Positions 1-6,157 of a stretch of 6,745 nt of DNA are shown here, piece by piece (positions within the stretch are counted from its first letter, which is position 1; every line of letters starts with the position of its first letter). Below the pieces are notes generated by a model. That model made no database searches, was not told the DNA's origin, and saw nothing but the letters and a program-made list of their open reading frames with translations. Source of the stretch: a bacterium (lineage in GTDB: Bacteria > Desulfobacterota > Anaeroferrophillalia > Anaeroferrophillales > Tharpellaceae); NCBI GenBank assembly GCA_029935295.1, contig JAOZKP010000083.1, positions 1 through 6,745 on the forward strand. The letters are read 5' to 3'. The position numbers and the translations under genes are program-made.

Positions 1-1
1 C

Positions 2-103
2 GGGGCCATTGCTTTAGCTTTGGCCCCAGTTACAGGGGGCGAAGCAATGTTCTTTGGTGTCAGGCTTGACTCTTGGGTATTTTTTAGCATTGAAAAGTCA
101 TAG
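2..103 (+). CDS. Possible 3' end of a convergent gene, unrecognised
   Basis: An open frame enters from the left edge and stops at TAG 101-103. It translates to 33 residues with a protein-like, hydrophobic composition (GAIALALAPVTGGEAMFFGV, then RLDSWVFFSIEKS). If real, it is the C-terminus of a gene converging on pilQ. The same bases are also open on the minus strand from ATG 90, so the coding strand is not settled. No function is proposed. Confidence 0.22.
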   Translation, partial: GAIALALAPVTGGEAMFFGVRLDSWVFFSIEKS

Positions 104-155
104 ATACGGTTTGATTTTTCAATGTAAATGGGCTGAAGTTCTTAAATTCAAGTAT

Positions 156-205
156 AAAAACAAATACCCATGGTATTTAGCTATAGAGCTTAAATATCAT
201 GGGTA
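156..205 (-). terminator. Intrinsic terminator after pilQ
   Basis: The arms 165-182 and 187-205 form a long hairpin: eight outer pairs (TACCCATG with CATGGGTA), one mismatch, six A/T pairs, one bulged base, then AGC/GCT closing a four-base loop. On the minus strand the hairpin is followed at once by TTTGTTTTT (164-156). No comparable T-tract follows on the plus strand. It lies 88 bases after the pilQ stop, which suggests that pilQ is the last gene of the transcript. Confidence 0.8.
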
Positions 206-293
206 AAAGATGAGTTTTGAGAATAATCAGAGAATGAGTGGTAAACCACTTTTTAAGCAGCCTGACTTTTAAAAACTATTTTTTGCTGGATGA

Positions 294-2057
294 CTATCTA
301 ATAATTCTCGGGGTGATGAAGATCATTAGTTCGCTGCGGTCAGAATCTTTCATGTCATGTCGAAAAAGGCGGCCTAACATCGGGATTTTCCCGAGAACAG
401 GAACCTCCTGGTTTAATTTTGTTTTGTTACTTTCAATGATACCGCCGACAACAGCTGTTTCACCGTCTTTAAGCAGTAGTGAGGTTGTAATTGTCTGAGT
501 GTTAATGGCCGGTCCGTCTTGTGTGTTTTCTCCTTTAGAATCCTTACTGACGACAACCTCCATGGATACCATTCCATTATTGGTGATCGTTGGAGTTACT
601 TCGAGGCTGAGTTCGGCTTTTTTGAATTCTGTAGTCGTACCGCCGTCTGAAGTAGTTTGGTAGGGAATCTCCTGACCCTGACCTATGCGCGCAGCATGCT
701 GGTTTAATGCAAGGACTTTTGGTGATGAGAGGATGTTTGCAGATCCATCTCCCTGCATGGCTGATAGTTTAAGATTTAGGTTGTACTTGTCAATTTTACC
801 AAAAATAAGTCCGATGCCACTGGTAGCAGCGATTGCCGGCAAGTTAACAGCATAGGAACTTGCGATTGGCGGAACTCCGCCACCGTCCGAAACCGGAGGT
901 AACCCGGTATCTGTGGTGTTACCATTAATGCCATAATAACGGTCATTACTCTTGCTGTTACCCCAGGCTCCACCCCACTGTACGCCAAGTTCATAGGCTG
1001 ACCTACTTTCAATCTTGACTATTTTAGCTTCAATCATAACCTGCTTGACGGGTTCATCAAGTTCTCGCAGCAAAGCTTCGGCTTGTTTAATTCTGTCGGG
1101 GATATCAGTTATGATCAGGGAATTTGTGCGCGGGTCAGTTTCTACGGTACCGCGGTCACTTAAAATTGCATTTTCAATCTTGCTGGCAACATCATCAATG
1201 TTGGCAAAATTAACCTTGAGTATCTTCAAGACAGTGTCCTGAATGTCTTCCTCGGTTTTTTTACTTTCTGCTTCGGCGAGGCGTTTTTCGTCCCGGGCTT
1301 GTTGCTCGCTGGTGAATACATTCATTGGGGCAATACGGACAACATTGCCATCACGTTCCATGCCAAGCTGATGGGTTTTTAAGACTATACTCAAAACTTG
1401 TTTCCAGGGCACCTCTTTCAATCTTAAAGTAACTGTGCCCGAAACATCATCACTCATAACAACATTGAGATGGTTGATTTCAGCTAAAAAACGGAAGACA
1501 TTCTGAATGTCAGTATCTTTGAAGTCAATACTTATTGGATTATTACTTAATGTGAAAGGTGCTTTTACCGCAGACTTTCTTTTTGGAGGGTTGTTCTCAA
1601 AGGTTTTTACACTTTCCGGGTCAGCTTGTTTGAGTGTAACCAATAACTCCTGGTTTCGGGCTGTTTGCGTAAAAGGCGGTAGGGTAGTATATTCAGTATC
1701 GAGAACTATGCGGACTTTTTCAATGTCGGAGTACGCACGGAGATTATTAAAGCCACACCCTTTTAAGGCATTATTAATGTCAGTTCCATTGTAGGTGGCA
1801 TTCGGGAAGTCAATGACCAATCGCGGCGGGGCATCAAGGGTGAAGAGGTCGTAGTCTATTTTATTGTTTGACGTAGTATTGAATCGCAATTGAACCGCAT
1901 TACCGTCAGTGCTGGCGATTAAGCTGATATGATTATCCGCATTTGGGGCCGCATTTACGATGTTGATGAAACCGGGGGTAAGTAACATCAGTGCCAGGAT
2001 TAGGTACACTAGCGAAAACTTTCGTCGGGTAGTATAAATGTGCATGGCTTTATTCAC
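294..2057 (-). CDS. pilQ: PilQ, outer-membrane secretin of type IVa pilus
   Basis: 587 residues. PilQ multimerises into the outer-membrane gated channel for the pilus. A signal peptide covers about 1-36 (basic MNKAMHIYTTRRK, hydrophobic core, then NAA). A single AMIN peptidoglycan-binding domain lies at about 43-143. A secretin/TonB short N-terminal (N0) domain lies at about 174-243 (ISIDFKDTDIQNVFRFLAEI). An NolW/N1 domain lies at about 273-337 (TNSLIITDIPDRIKQAEALL). The secretin core runs from about 340 to 587, with the gate-region sequence SANILSSPKVLALNQHAA (439-456), the signature VPVLGKIPMLGRLF (552-565) and the C-terminus ELMIFITPRIIR. A Gly/Ser/Asn-rich stretch at about 362-401 interrupts the core near its start. 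Pseudomonas PilQ is longer and has tandem AMIN domains, so this is a short form. The start is GTG, chosen because AAGGAA lies 7 bases upstream; ATG at codon 5 lacks such a site. The gene ends 88 bases before an intrinsic terminator. Confidence 0.97.
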   Translation of the reverse strand: MNKAMHIYTTRRKFSLVYLILALMLLTPGFINIVNAAPNADNHISLIASTDGNAVQLRFNTTSNNKIDYDLFTLDAPPRLVIDFPNATYNGTDINNALKGCGFNNLRAYSDIEKVRIVLDTEYTTLPPFTQTARNQELLVTLKQADPESVKTFENNPPKRKSAVKAPFTLSNNPISIDFKDTDIQNVFRFLAEINHLNVVMSDDVSGTVTLRLKEVPWKQVLSIVLKTHQLGMERDGNVVRIAPMNVFTSEQQARDEKRLAEAESKKTEEDIQDTVLKILKVNFANIDDVASKIENAILSDRGTVETDPRTNSLIITDIPDRIKQAEALLRELDEPVKQVMIEAKIVKIESRSAYELGVQWGGAWGNSKSNDRYYGINGNTTDTGLPPVSDGGGVPPIASSYAVNLPAIAATSGIGLIFGKIDKYNLNLKLSAMQGDGSANILSSPKVLALNQHAARIGQGQEIPYQTTSDGGTTTEFKKAELSLEVTPTITNNGMVSMEVVVSKDSKGENTQDGPAINTQTITTSLLLKDGETAVVGGIIESNKTKLNQEVPVLGKIPMLGRLFRHDMKDSDRSELMIFITPRIIR

Positions 2058-2064
2058 TTTTGGA

Positions 2065-2070
2065 TTCCTT
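2065..2070 (-). promoter_or_regulatory. Ribosome binding site that sets the pilQ GTG start
   Basis: On the minus strand AAGGAA is followed by TCCAAAA and then GTG. The 7-base spacing is normal, which supports the GTG at 2057-2055 over the in-frame ATG at 2045-2043. Confidence 0.7.
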
Positions 2071-2086
2071 AAATTTTAGTACCTTA

Positions 2087-2140
2087 CAGGTTATTTTTTG
2101 GATTAAAGAACAAAAAAAAGTTCTGATTAAAGTACTTATT
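2087..2140 (-). repeat. Intergenic repeat, copy B (pilP-pilQ gap)
   Basis: 54 bases that align without gaps to 6119-6172: about 41 of 54 positions are identical, and 29 of 33 in the core 2108-2140. The minus-strand core begins AATAAGTACTTTAATCAGAA. The hairpin that is perfect in copy A is degenerate here, with CAG/CTG ends and an A-tract/T-tract pairing kept, plus a small internal repeat AGAAC/GTTCT (2107-2124). The copy fills most of the gap before the pilQ ribosome binding site. Confidence 0.65.
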
Positions 2141-2184
2141 CGTGAAGCGGAACTCACACGGGCTAAAAAAGTTCAGTAATTTGA

Positions 2185-2751
2185 TTAATATTTGTCTTCT
2201 TCAAGTTGGAGATAGCTATCTTCTTCAAGATCTCGAAGCCTTAAGGATATGGTGCGTAACTGCTGTTTATCAAATATATCGAGATAGGGCTCTTCAATTA
2301 TGACTTCGTTAAATTTTATCTCTTTTACCTGGCCGCTCATCTTACCGATCATATCTCCCGTGCGAACTGTAAAGCCAATATTCTCCGGGTCTTCAACCAA
2401 GGCATAATTTTCCATATCACCAGCCAGAATAATACCAACCAGCTGGTACTGGTTCAGGGCATATTTTTCTAACGGAGTTAAAAGGCGGTCAGTATCAGTC
2501 GGGATTGAGCGTTCAACCTGGGAGAAATCGATAAATGGGCGAAAAGGATCTTTACGGCCCTGAGCTTCATAGGAGAAAACAATTGCTTTATTATCCAAGG
2601 TCTTAAGCTTTTCCGGGGTCAAAGGCTCGGTTATTTCAGCTGTTTTCTTTTTGCCGGCATAAGCTGGAGCCGGAGACAATGCTGGAGTCAAAACCAGGAG
2701 CAGGCATATCAGAGTTAAAGTGAAACTTAGCTGGGTAAAAAGTTTATTCAT
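2185..2751 (-). CDS. pilP: PilP, periplasmic linker between PilNO and the PilQ secretin
   Basis: 188 residues. A hydrophobic N-terminal segment (about 8-25) is followed by the helix-breaking stretch SPAPAYAG, which resembles a signal peptidase I site after Ala32. A disordered linker follows. The motif GRKDPFRPF (65-73) matches the family's RDPF region. The beta-rich C-terminal domain includes QYQLVGIILAGDMENYALVE (101-120) and GFTVRTGDMIGKMSGQVKEI (126-145), which recall the HR domain that contacts PilQ. Unlike the lipoprotein PilP of Pseudomonas and Neisseria, no lipobox is visible: the only early cysteine, Cys16, is inside the hydrophobic core and preceded by Ile. The protein may therefore be secreted or remain anchored by an uncleaved segment. 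It is translationally coupled to pilO (TAATG). The C-terminus is unusually acidic (LEEDSYLQLEEDKY). pilQ starts 127 bases further on. Confidence 0.93.
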   Translation of the reverse strand: MNKLFTQLSFTLTLICLLLVLTPALSPAPAYAGKKKTAEITEPLTPEKLKTLDNKAIVFSYEAQGRKDPFRPFIDFSQVERSIPTDTDRLLTPLEKYALNQYQLVGIILAGDMENYALVEDPENIGFTVRTGDMIGKMSGQVKEIKFNEVIIEEPYLDIFDKQQLRTISLRLRDLEEDSYLQLEEDKY

Positions 2752-3356
2752 TATTTCTTCTTACCTTTTTTTACAGGTTTGGGTTTGTCGATAAATGTAT
2801 AAGTGACGGCCTGAAACTTGGCCTTAAGCTTAATGTCACCGTCTTCAGTCATCTTGTAGTTACCCAGCGAATAGTTGTAGATGTTGACGATCCTTGGCAT
2901 AGCACAGACTTGACTGAAAAAACGGCCAACAGCATGGTAACTGCCCTGAACTTCAATATCAATTGGCACTTCGGCATAGAAGTCCCGGTTACGGTTATGC
3001 AAGGGTTGGAACAGGTTAAATGTGAGTTTTGACTCCTTACCCAATTTTGTGATTTTCAGGAGGAGTGAAGGGATTTCTTTATTGTCAGGTAATTTTTTCA
3101 GGGCTTTTTTGAAAGCGATATTTAAACTTGCAATTTCAGCTTCAAATTTTGGTAACTGATTCGCGATCTGCTGTGTTTGATGCAGTTTGATTTGAGCTTG
3201 TTTTAACTTTCGCTCAACTCTCTGCAATGATTTCAGCTTTGGCATATAGATGAAATAGGTAAATCCTCCGGCAATAAGAGCTATAATTCCGAAAAGCATC
3301 AGCGCGCGTTTGAGCGGCGGATAGTTATGGAGAAAATCAAATTTAAGATCAGCCAT
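2751..3356 (-). CDS. pilO: PilO, inner-membrane alignment protein of type IVa pilus
   Basis: 201 residues with the expected bitopic layout: a short cytoplasmic N-terminus (1-16), a membrane segment at about 18-37 (ALMLFGIIALIAGGFTYFIY), a basic coiled coil at about 40-90, and a periplasmic ferredoxin-like domain at about 95-188. That domain includes VPIDIEVQGSYHAVGRFFSQ (130-149), a characteristic PilO stretch. The protein ends in a very basic tail, PKPVKKGKKK. PilO forms heterodimers with PilN and contacts PilP (family knowledge). The start is well supported: GAGGAGGGG at 3369-3361 is a strong ribosome binding site at normal spacing. The start overlaps the end of pilN by 8 bases (ATGGCTGA), and the stop shares one base with the pilP start (TAATG). 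Confidence 0.95.
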   Translation of the reverse strand: MADLKFDFLHNYPPLKRALMLFGIIALIAGGFTYFIYMPKLKSLQRVERKLKQAQIKLHQTQQIANQLPKFEAEIASLNIAFKKALKKLPDNKEIPSLLLKITKLGKESKLTFNLFQPLHNRNRDFYAEVPIDIEVQGSYHAVGRFFSQVCAMPRIVNIYNYSLGNYKMTEDGDIKLKAKFQAVTYTFIDKPKPVKKGKKK

Positions 3357-3966
3357 TTTGCCCCTCCTCTTCGGAAATTGACACCGGAGCGGCCGGTTCC
3401 AATTTTTTTAACATCTCCGGCAGAGCGTCCAGATTAAGAGGGCAGTCTATTGTGAATTTCTTGAGTTCAAGTTTTTTGATGTTCTGCGAACGAAGTAGTG
3501 TTAAGTCAGAGTTCTGTAACGGGATTGACTGTTTCAGGTTGTTCAGGAAAGTAACGATGGTTTCGTTGTCGATTGCGACTCCACTAATTGTCAGGTGCCG
3601 GCTGTTCTCTTTCAGGTCGGTAAACCAGAGCTTTTCCGGCCGCTGCAGGTTTAAATCTGAGAGAACAACAACAGGTGCCAGGCGGTAACGGTCAAGGTCA
3701 ATTATTACAGCAATCTTTTTGCTGATCTCATCCTTCTGCTTTTTATAGGTTTCAATTTTTTTGATAACCGGGGCAAGTTGTCTAATTTTTTTGTTAGTTC
3801 TTGCCAGGGAGCTTTCAGCATTATTTAATTGACCTTGAAGGCGAACAAAAAGAAGTCCCATCACTGCAATGGCAAAGAAAATAGCGAGTGCGGCAATTGA
3901 CAGTTGTTTGCGGATGAACTCTTTACGGCGCTCAGCCCGTACGGGCAAAAGGTTTATTTTAATCAT
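3349..3966 (-). CDS. pilN: PilN, inner-membrane alignment protein of type IVa pilus
   Basis: 205 residues. The N-terminus MIKINLLP carries the conserved INLLP motif that docks into a groove of PilM (family knowledge). A single membrane segment lies at about 22-42 (LSIAALAIFFAIAVMGLLFV). A charged coiled-coil segment covers about 45-90, followed by a periplasmic ferredoxin-like domain at about 95-178 that pairs with PilO. Residues 179-205 are a Pro/Glu-rich tail beyond the fold. Its ATG lies inside the pilM stop (ATGA overlap of 4 bases), and its own stop overlaps the pilO start by 8 bases. A GAGG lies about 10 bases upstream of the ATG. Sequence identity is low in this family, so the assignment rests on INLLP, topology, size and gene order, which agree well. 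Confidence 0.94.
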   Translation of the reverse strand: MIKINLLPVRAERRKEFIRKQLSIAALAIFFAIAVMGLLFVRLQGQLNNAESSLARTNKKIRQLAPVIKKIETYKKQKDEISKKIAVIIDLDRYRLAPVVVLSDLNLQRPEKLWFTDLKENSRHLTISGVAIDNETIVTFLNNLKQSIPLQNSDLTLLRSQNIKKLELKKFTIDCPLNLDALPEMLKKLEPAAPVSISEEEGQNG

Positions 3967-5033
3967 TTGCGTGCGGCCTCATCCTTACGCAGGGCCAAGC
4001 CCGTGGCGACAGCAGCTACCGGCCCGATTTCCCGGATGTATTCGAGGTCAAAATGCTTTTCCGGAACCATGATATTGCGAAATGGGTCAACCAGCTCAGT
4101 TTCAATCCCGGATTTATTCGTGATGTCTTTGATGATGTTGTATGTTTTAGCCCCGCCGCCACTCAAGACTATTTTTTCAATACGACCATCAGCGACAGCA
4201 GAGGTGTGGAAAAAGTCTATAGCTTTAATGATTTCATTAATTAACGGGAAAGTGGCTTCTTTGATAGCAGAAATTGCAACTGATATATCAGATGTGAAAT
4301 TTTCCGGGCAGCCCATTTTGAGAAGCTCGGCCTGTTCGTAACTCAAGGAGAACTGTTTTTGGAGTTGTTCAGTGATTACGCGGCTGCCGGAAGTGATGTT
4401 GCGTGAAAAACAGGTTACGCCGTCGTCAAGTATATTAATGCAGGTTAAATTCGCACCGATATCAACTAATGCAACAATCTTTTTTTCATTATCTTCGTAA
4501 TTGTGCTCGTAAGCATTTTCCAGGGCAAAGGTGTCGACGTCGACCACAACCGGAGTAAAGCCAGCTTCTTCAACCAGAGTCAGGTAGTCATTAATAGTAT
4601 CTTTTTTTACAGCGACTAGAATGACATCCATATTATCAGGATTGTCTGAACTCGGGCCCAAAATCTGGAAGTCTAGATTGACATCACTTATGTCATACGG
4701 GATATGCTGTGTTGCTTCCTGATGAATGGTTTCTTCAATAGTATTCTCATCCATCAGGGGGAGAGTGATCTTTTTGACGATAACTGAGTGGCCGGAGATT
4801 GAAGTGCTGACCCGTTTCTTTTTCACTTTGAGATTGCTGGCAAGGTTGACAATGGTGCTGACTATGGCAGATGAGTCCATGATAGTGCCGTCAACTATTG
4901 CATCTGGAGGCAAGGCCGCCATGCCAAAATTACTTAAAGTGTGGACTGAACCGGAATCCTTGAGCTCAACCATTTTAATGTAGCCAGAGCCAATATTCAA
5001 ACCGAGTAGAGTTTTGTCTTTTTTGAATAACAT
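3963..5033 (-). CDS. pilM: PilM, actin-like ATPase-fold protein of type IVa pilus assembly
   Basis: 356 residues, the usual PilM length, with no signal peptide or membrane segment, so cytoplasmic. PilM binds the cytoplasmic tail of PilN and couples the inner-membrane alignment complex to the pilus motor. Actin/FtsA-fold nucleotide motifs are visible: phosphate-1 LLGLNIGSGYIKMVEL (9-24), phosphate-2 ALVDIGANLTCINIL (188-202) and the adenosine motif IVLSGGGAKTYN (288-299). The segment HQEATQHIPYD (104-114) is typical of PilM. The ATG at 5033 is preceded by an AGGGA about 12 bases upstream, which is a long spacing, so the ribosome binding site is weak. The stop overlaps the pilN start by 4 bases (ATGA), implying translational coupling. 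It is the first gene of the pil block after a 173-base gap that carries a candidate sigma-54 promoter, so the pil genes could be transcribed separately from pal-cpoB (inference). Confidence 0.96.
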   Translation of the reverse strand: MLFKKDKTLLGLNIGSGYIKMVELKDSGSVHTLSNFGMAALPPDAIVDGTIMDSSAIVSTIVNLASNLKVKKKRVSTSISGHSVIVKKITLPLMDENTIEETIHQEATQHIPYDISDVNLDFQILGPSSDNPDNMDVILVAVKKDTINDYLTLVEEAGFTPVVVDVDTFALENAYEHNYEDNEKKIVALVDIGANLTCINILDDGVTCFSRNITSGSRVITEQLQKQFSLSYEQAELLKMGCPENFTSDISVAISAIKEATFPLINEIIKAIDFFHTSAVADGRIEKIVLSGGGAKTYNIIKDITNKSGIETELVDPFRNIMVPEKHFDLEYIREIGPVAAVATGLALRKDEAARK

Positions 5034-5072
5034 AAATTGGATTAGTCCCTGGTTTTTAGTTACTTTTTAGTA

Positions 5073-5078
5073 ATTATA
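5073..5078 (-). promoter_or_regulatory. Possible -10 box (TATAAT) upstream of pilM
   Basis: The minus strand has a perfect TATAAT 39 bases before the pilM ATG, but the bases 16-18 upstream do not resemble a -35 box and there is no extended -10. In such an A/T-rich gap it may be chance. Confidence 0.2.
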
Positions 5079-5159
5079 AAAGGGCTAAGTATAAAGTATT
5101 ATGAGATCAATCTAATTATAAGGTCGTTGGTAGTAACTTTTGTCAGTGATTTCTTTAAC

Positions 5160-5201
5160 TGGAACATGTTATTCAGCACAAGGCGTGCCATTGATGTTCC
5201 A
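5160..5201. repeat. Inverted repeat just after the cpoB stop
   Basis: TGGAACAT (5160-5167) pairs with ATGTTCCA (5194-5201), with an inner GCAC (5176-5179)/GTGC (5185-5188) pairing. It begins five bases past the cpoB stop. No T-tract follows on the minus strand, so it is not a convincing terminator, although it may protect the 3' end of the pal-cpoB message. Confidence 0.5.
5175..5190 (-). promoter_or_regulatory. Candidate sigma-54 (-24/-12) promoter upstream of pilM
   Basis: The minus strand reads TGGCACGCCTTGTGCT. Against the sigma-54 consensus TGGCAC-N5-TTGCW only the first T of TTGC differs, and the essential GG and GC are separated by exactly ten bases. A start of transcription near 5164 would leave a leader of about 130 bases before pilM. 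It overlaps the inverted repeat at 5160-5201. No activator site was identified. Confidence 0.4.
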
Positions 5202-5206
5202 AAAGT

Positions 5207-6034
5207 CTATTTTATTGTTTTAAGTTTGCGGCGAGCAATCTCAGCCTGGTCACTTTTCGGGTAATTAGTAATAACTTTACTAAGAATTAATTTACCATCA
5301 GTTGCGTCTCCAAGTTTCAGAAAAGCAAAACCCTGCTTGAGCAAGGCACTGGCAGCTTTCTGGTGCTGCGGAGTGTCGGCTATGATTTCATCATATTTGA
5401 TGATTGCTTCAGCATAGTCACCAATCTTATAGTAACATTCACCAATCCAGAATTGGGAATTCACTCTGTAGGTGCTGCTGGGAAAAGTGGTAATAAATTT
5501 TTTAAATTTATCTTTTGCAATTTTAAAGTTGCCGCGCTTGAAAGTACTGTATGCATCGTCATAGAGGGCTTTTTCACGGGCGCTTGGGGATTTGGTGGTA
5601 GGGATGGGCGTTGCTGTGTGGGTTTTGTTACCGGCAGCGTTAGTCGCTGATGTTACCGAATTTTTGTTCGGCGGTGTTCCTGATTCCAGTAGTTGAATCC
5701 GTTTTTCTAGATTTGCAATAATCTCTTCAAATTCAAATTTGTCAATTGATTTTACTTCTTCGGGCCGGGCCAGTGCATCTTCAACTGATTCGCTGAGCAG
5801 TTTTAACTCTCTTTCCAGGTTGTCCAGGCGAATGTTGGTGTCAGCGTTGAGCTTTTGTTGGGTGTTTGAGCTCTCTCTCTGTAAGGCAGCTTGCTTTTGT
5901 TCGAGTACATTGATGCGGTGATAGATTGCTTGTTCTTCACGTTGTTGGTTGGGACCGGCACAACCGGTCGCCAGTACTGATAAAATGATCAGGGCAGCAA
6001 CCAGTCTGAATTTATGTGTTTCTATCATGGTCAT
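5207..6034 (-). CDS. cpoB: CpoB/YbgF-type Tol-Pal accessory protein, predicted lipoprotein with coiled coil and TPRs
   Basis: 275 residues. In E. coli CpoB coordinates peptidoglycan synthesis with Tol-Pal outer-membrane constriction; that role is family knowledge. The N-terminus MTMIETHKFRLVAALIILSV followed by LATGC looks like a lipoprotein signal, with Cys25 as the likely lipidated residue. E. coli CpoB is a soluble periplasmic protein instead. Residues about 33-118 are a charged heptad-like coiled-coil segment (for example LDNLERELKLLSESVEDAL). Residues 119-150 are a Thr/Ser/Pro/Asn-rich linker. From 152 to the end are tetratricopeptide repeats of the YbgF C-terminal type (EKALYDDAYSTFKRGNFKIA, then FWIGECYYKIGDYAEAIIKY, then LLKQGFAFLKLGDATDGK). 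The start is uncertain between ATG at 6034 and ATG at 6028, because neither has a clear Shine-Dalgarno. A strong hairpin (6047-6095) ends 12 bases before the first ATG. It follows pal by 173 bases and precedes pilM by 173 bases. Confidence 0.9.
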   Translation of the reverse strand: MTMIETHKFRLVAALIILSVLATGCAGPNQQREEQAIYHRINVLEQKQAALQRESSNTQQKLNADTNIRLDNLERELKLLSESVEDALARPEEVKSIDKFEFEEIIANLEKRIQLLESGTPPNKNSVTSATNAAGNKTHTATPIPTTKSPSAREKALYDDAYSTFKRGNFKIAKDKFKKFITTFPSSTYRVNSQFWIGECYYKIGDYAEAIIKYDEIIADTPQHQKAASALLKQGFAFLKLGDATDGKLILSKVITNYPKSDQAEIARRKLKTIK

Positions 6035-6045
6035 AGTTAATTTTT

Positions 6046-6103
6046 GCCGGCACGACCCAACTTGGAGATTTGTCAGTCAAGCTGGGTCGTGCCGGTCTTT
6101 TTT
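6046..6103 (+). terminator. Terminator-shaped hairpin facing against the genes
   Basis: CCGGCACGACCCA (6047-6059) pairs perfectly with 6083-6095; after one mismatch, four more pairs (6061-6064 with 6078-6081) close a 13-base loop. On the plus strand it is followed by TCTTTTTTT (6096-6104 less its final G), the form of an intrinsic terminator. On the minus strand the hairpin is followed by CAAAAATTAAC and then the cpoB start, with no T-tract. It could stop antisense transcription, or act in cpoB mRNA as a 5' leader structure. Confidence 0.6.
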
Positions 6104-6118
6104 GCGATTAGTGATTTA

Positions 6119-6157
6119 CAGAACATTTTCTTGTTTTTGGAACAAGAAAATGTTCTG
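6119..6157. repeat. Perfect 17-base inverted repeat (hairpin) in pal-cpoB gap
   Basis: CAGAACATTTTCTTGTT (6119-6135) is the exact reverse complement of 6141-6157, around the loop TTTGG. The stem is A/T-rich. It could be an RNA hairpin affecting stability or processing between pal and cpoB, or a protein-binding palindrome; the sequence does not decide. Confidence 0.8.

Larger units (their letters stand above)
1..293. other. Region downstream of pilQ: terminator, two further inverted repeats and an unresolved gene edge
   Basis: Besides the terminator at 156-205 this stretch has a nested inverted repeat at 7-49 (CATTGCTT 7-14 with AAGCAATG 42-49, enclosing GCCCC 23-27 with GGGGC 36-40). It also has a 9-base inverted repeat, CATTGAAAA 88-96 with TTTTCAATG 116-124. 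A plus-strand frame is open from base 2 to a TAG at 101-103 (33 residues, including ALALAPVTGGEAMFFGV). On the minus strand a frame from ATG at 90 runs off the left edge (30 residues, starting MLKNTQESSLTPKN). Each could be part of a real gene, but they overlap, neither is recognised, and the minus-strand start has no visible ribosome binding site. Bases 206-293 show nothing else. Confidence 0.5.

Noticed and set aside
88..124. Terminator at the 9-base inverted repeat CATTGAAAA/TTTTCAATG
   Set aside because: The loop is 19 bases, the stem is A/T-rich and no T-tract follows on either strand.
137..159. Possible third copy of the intergenic repeat (AAGTTCTTAAATTCAAGTA)
   Set aside because: It resembles the core only in AAGTTCT and needs gaps to align further; this is within chance for A/T-rich DNA.
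776..1012. 78-codon minus-strand frame inside pilQ
   Set aside because: Out of frame within the secretin gene, whose own frame gives a complete, well-conserved protein.
3904..4341. 145-codon plus-strand open frame opposite pilM/pilN, and other plus-strand frames of 60-95 codons
   Set aside because: They lie wholly opposite well-recognised pil, cpoB or pal genes, have no recognisable domain and no supporting ribosome binding site or context; they are shadows of the true reading frames.
5073..5096. A standard sigma-70 promoter built on TATAAT before pilM
   Set aside because: No acceptable -35 at 16-18 bases; kept only as a low-confidence -10 feature.
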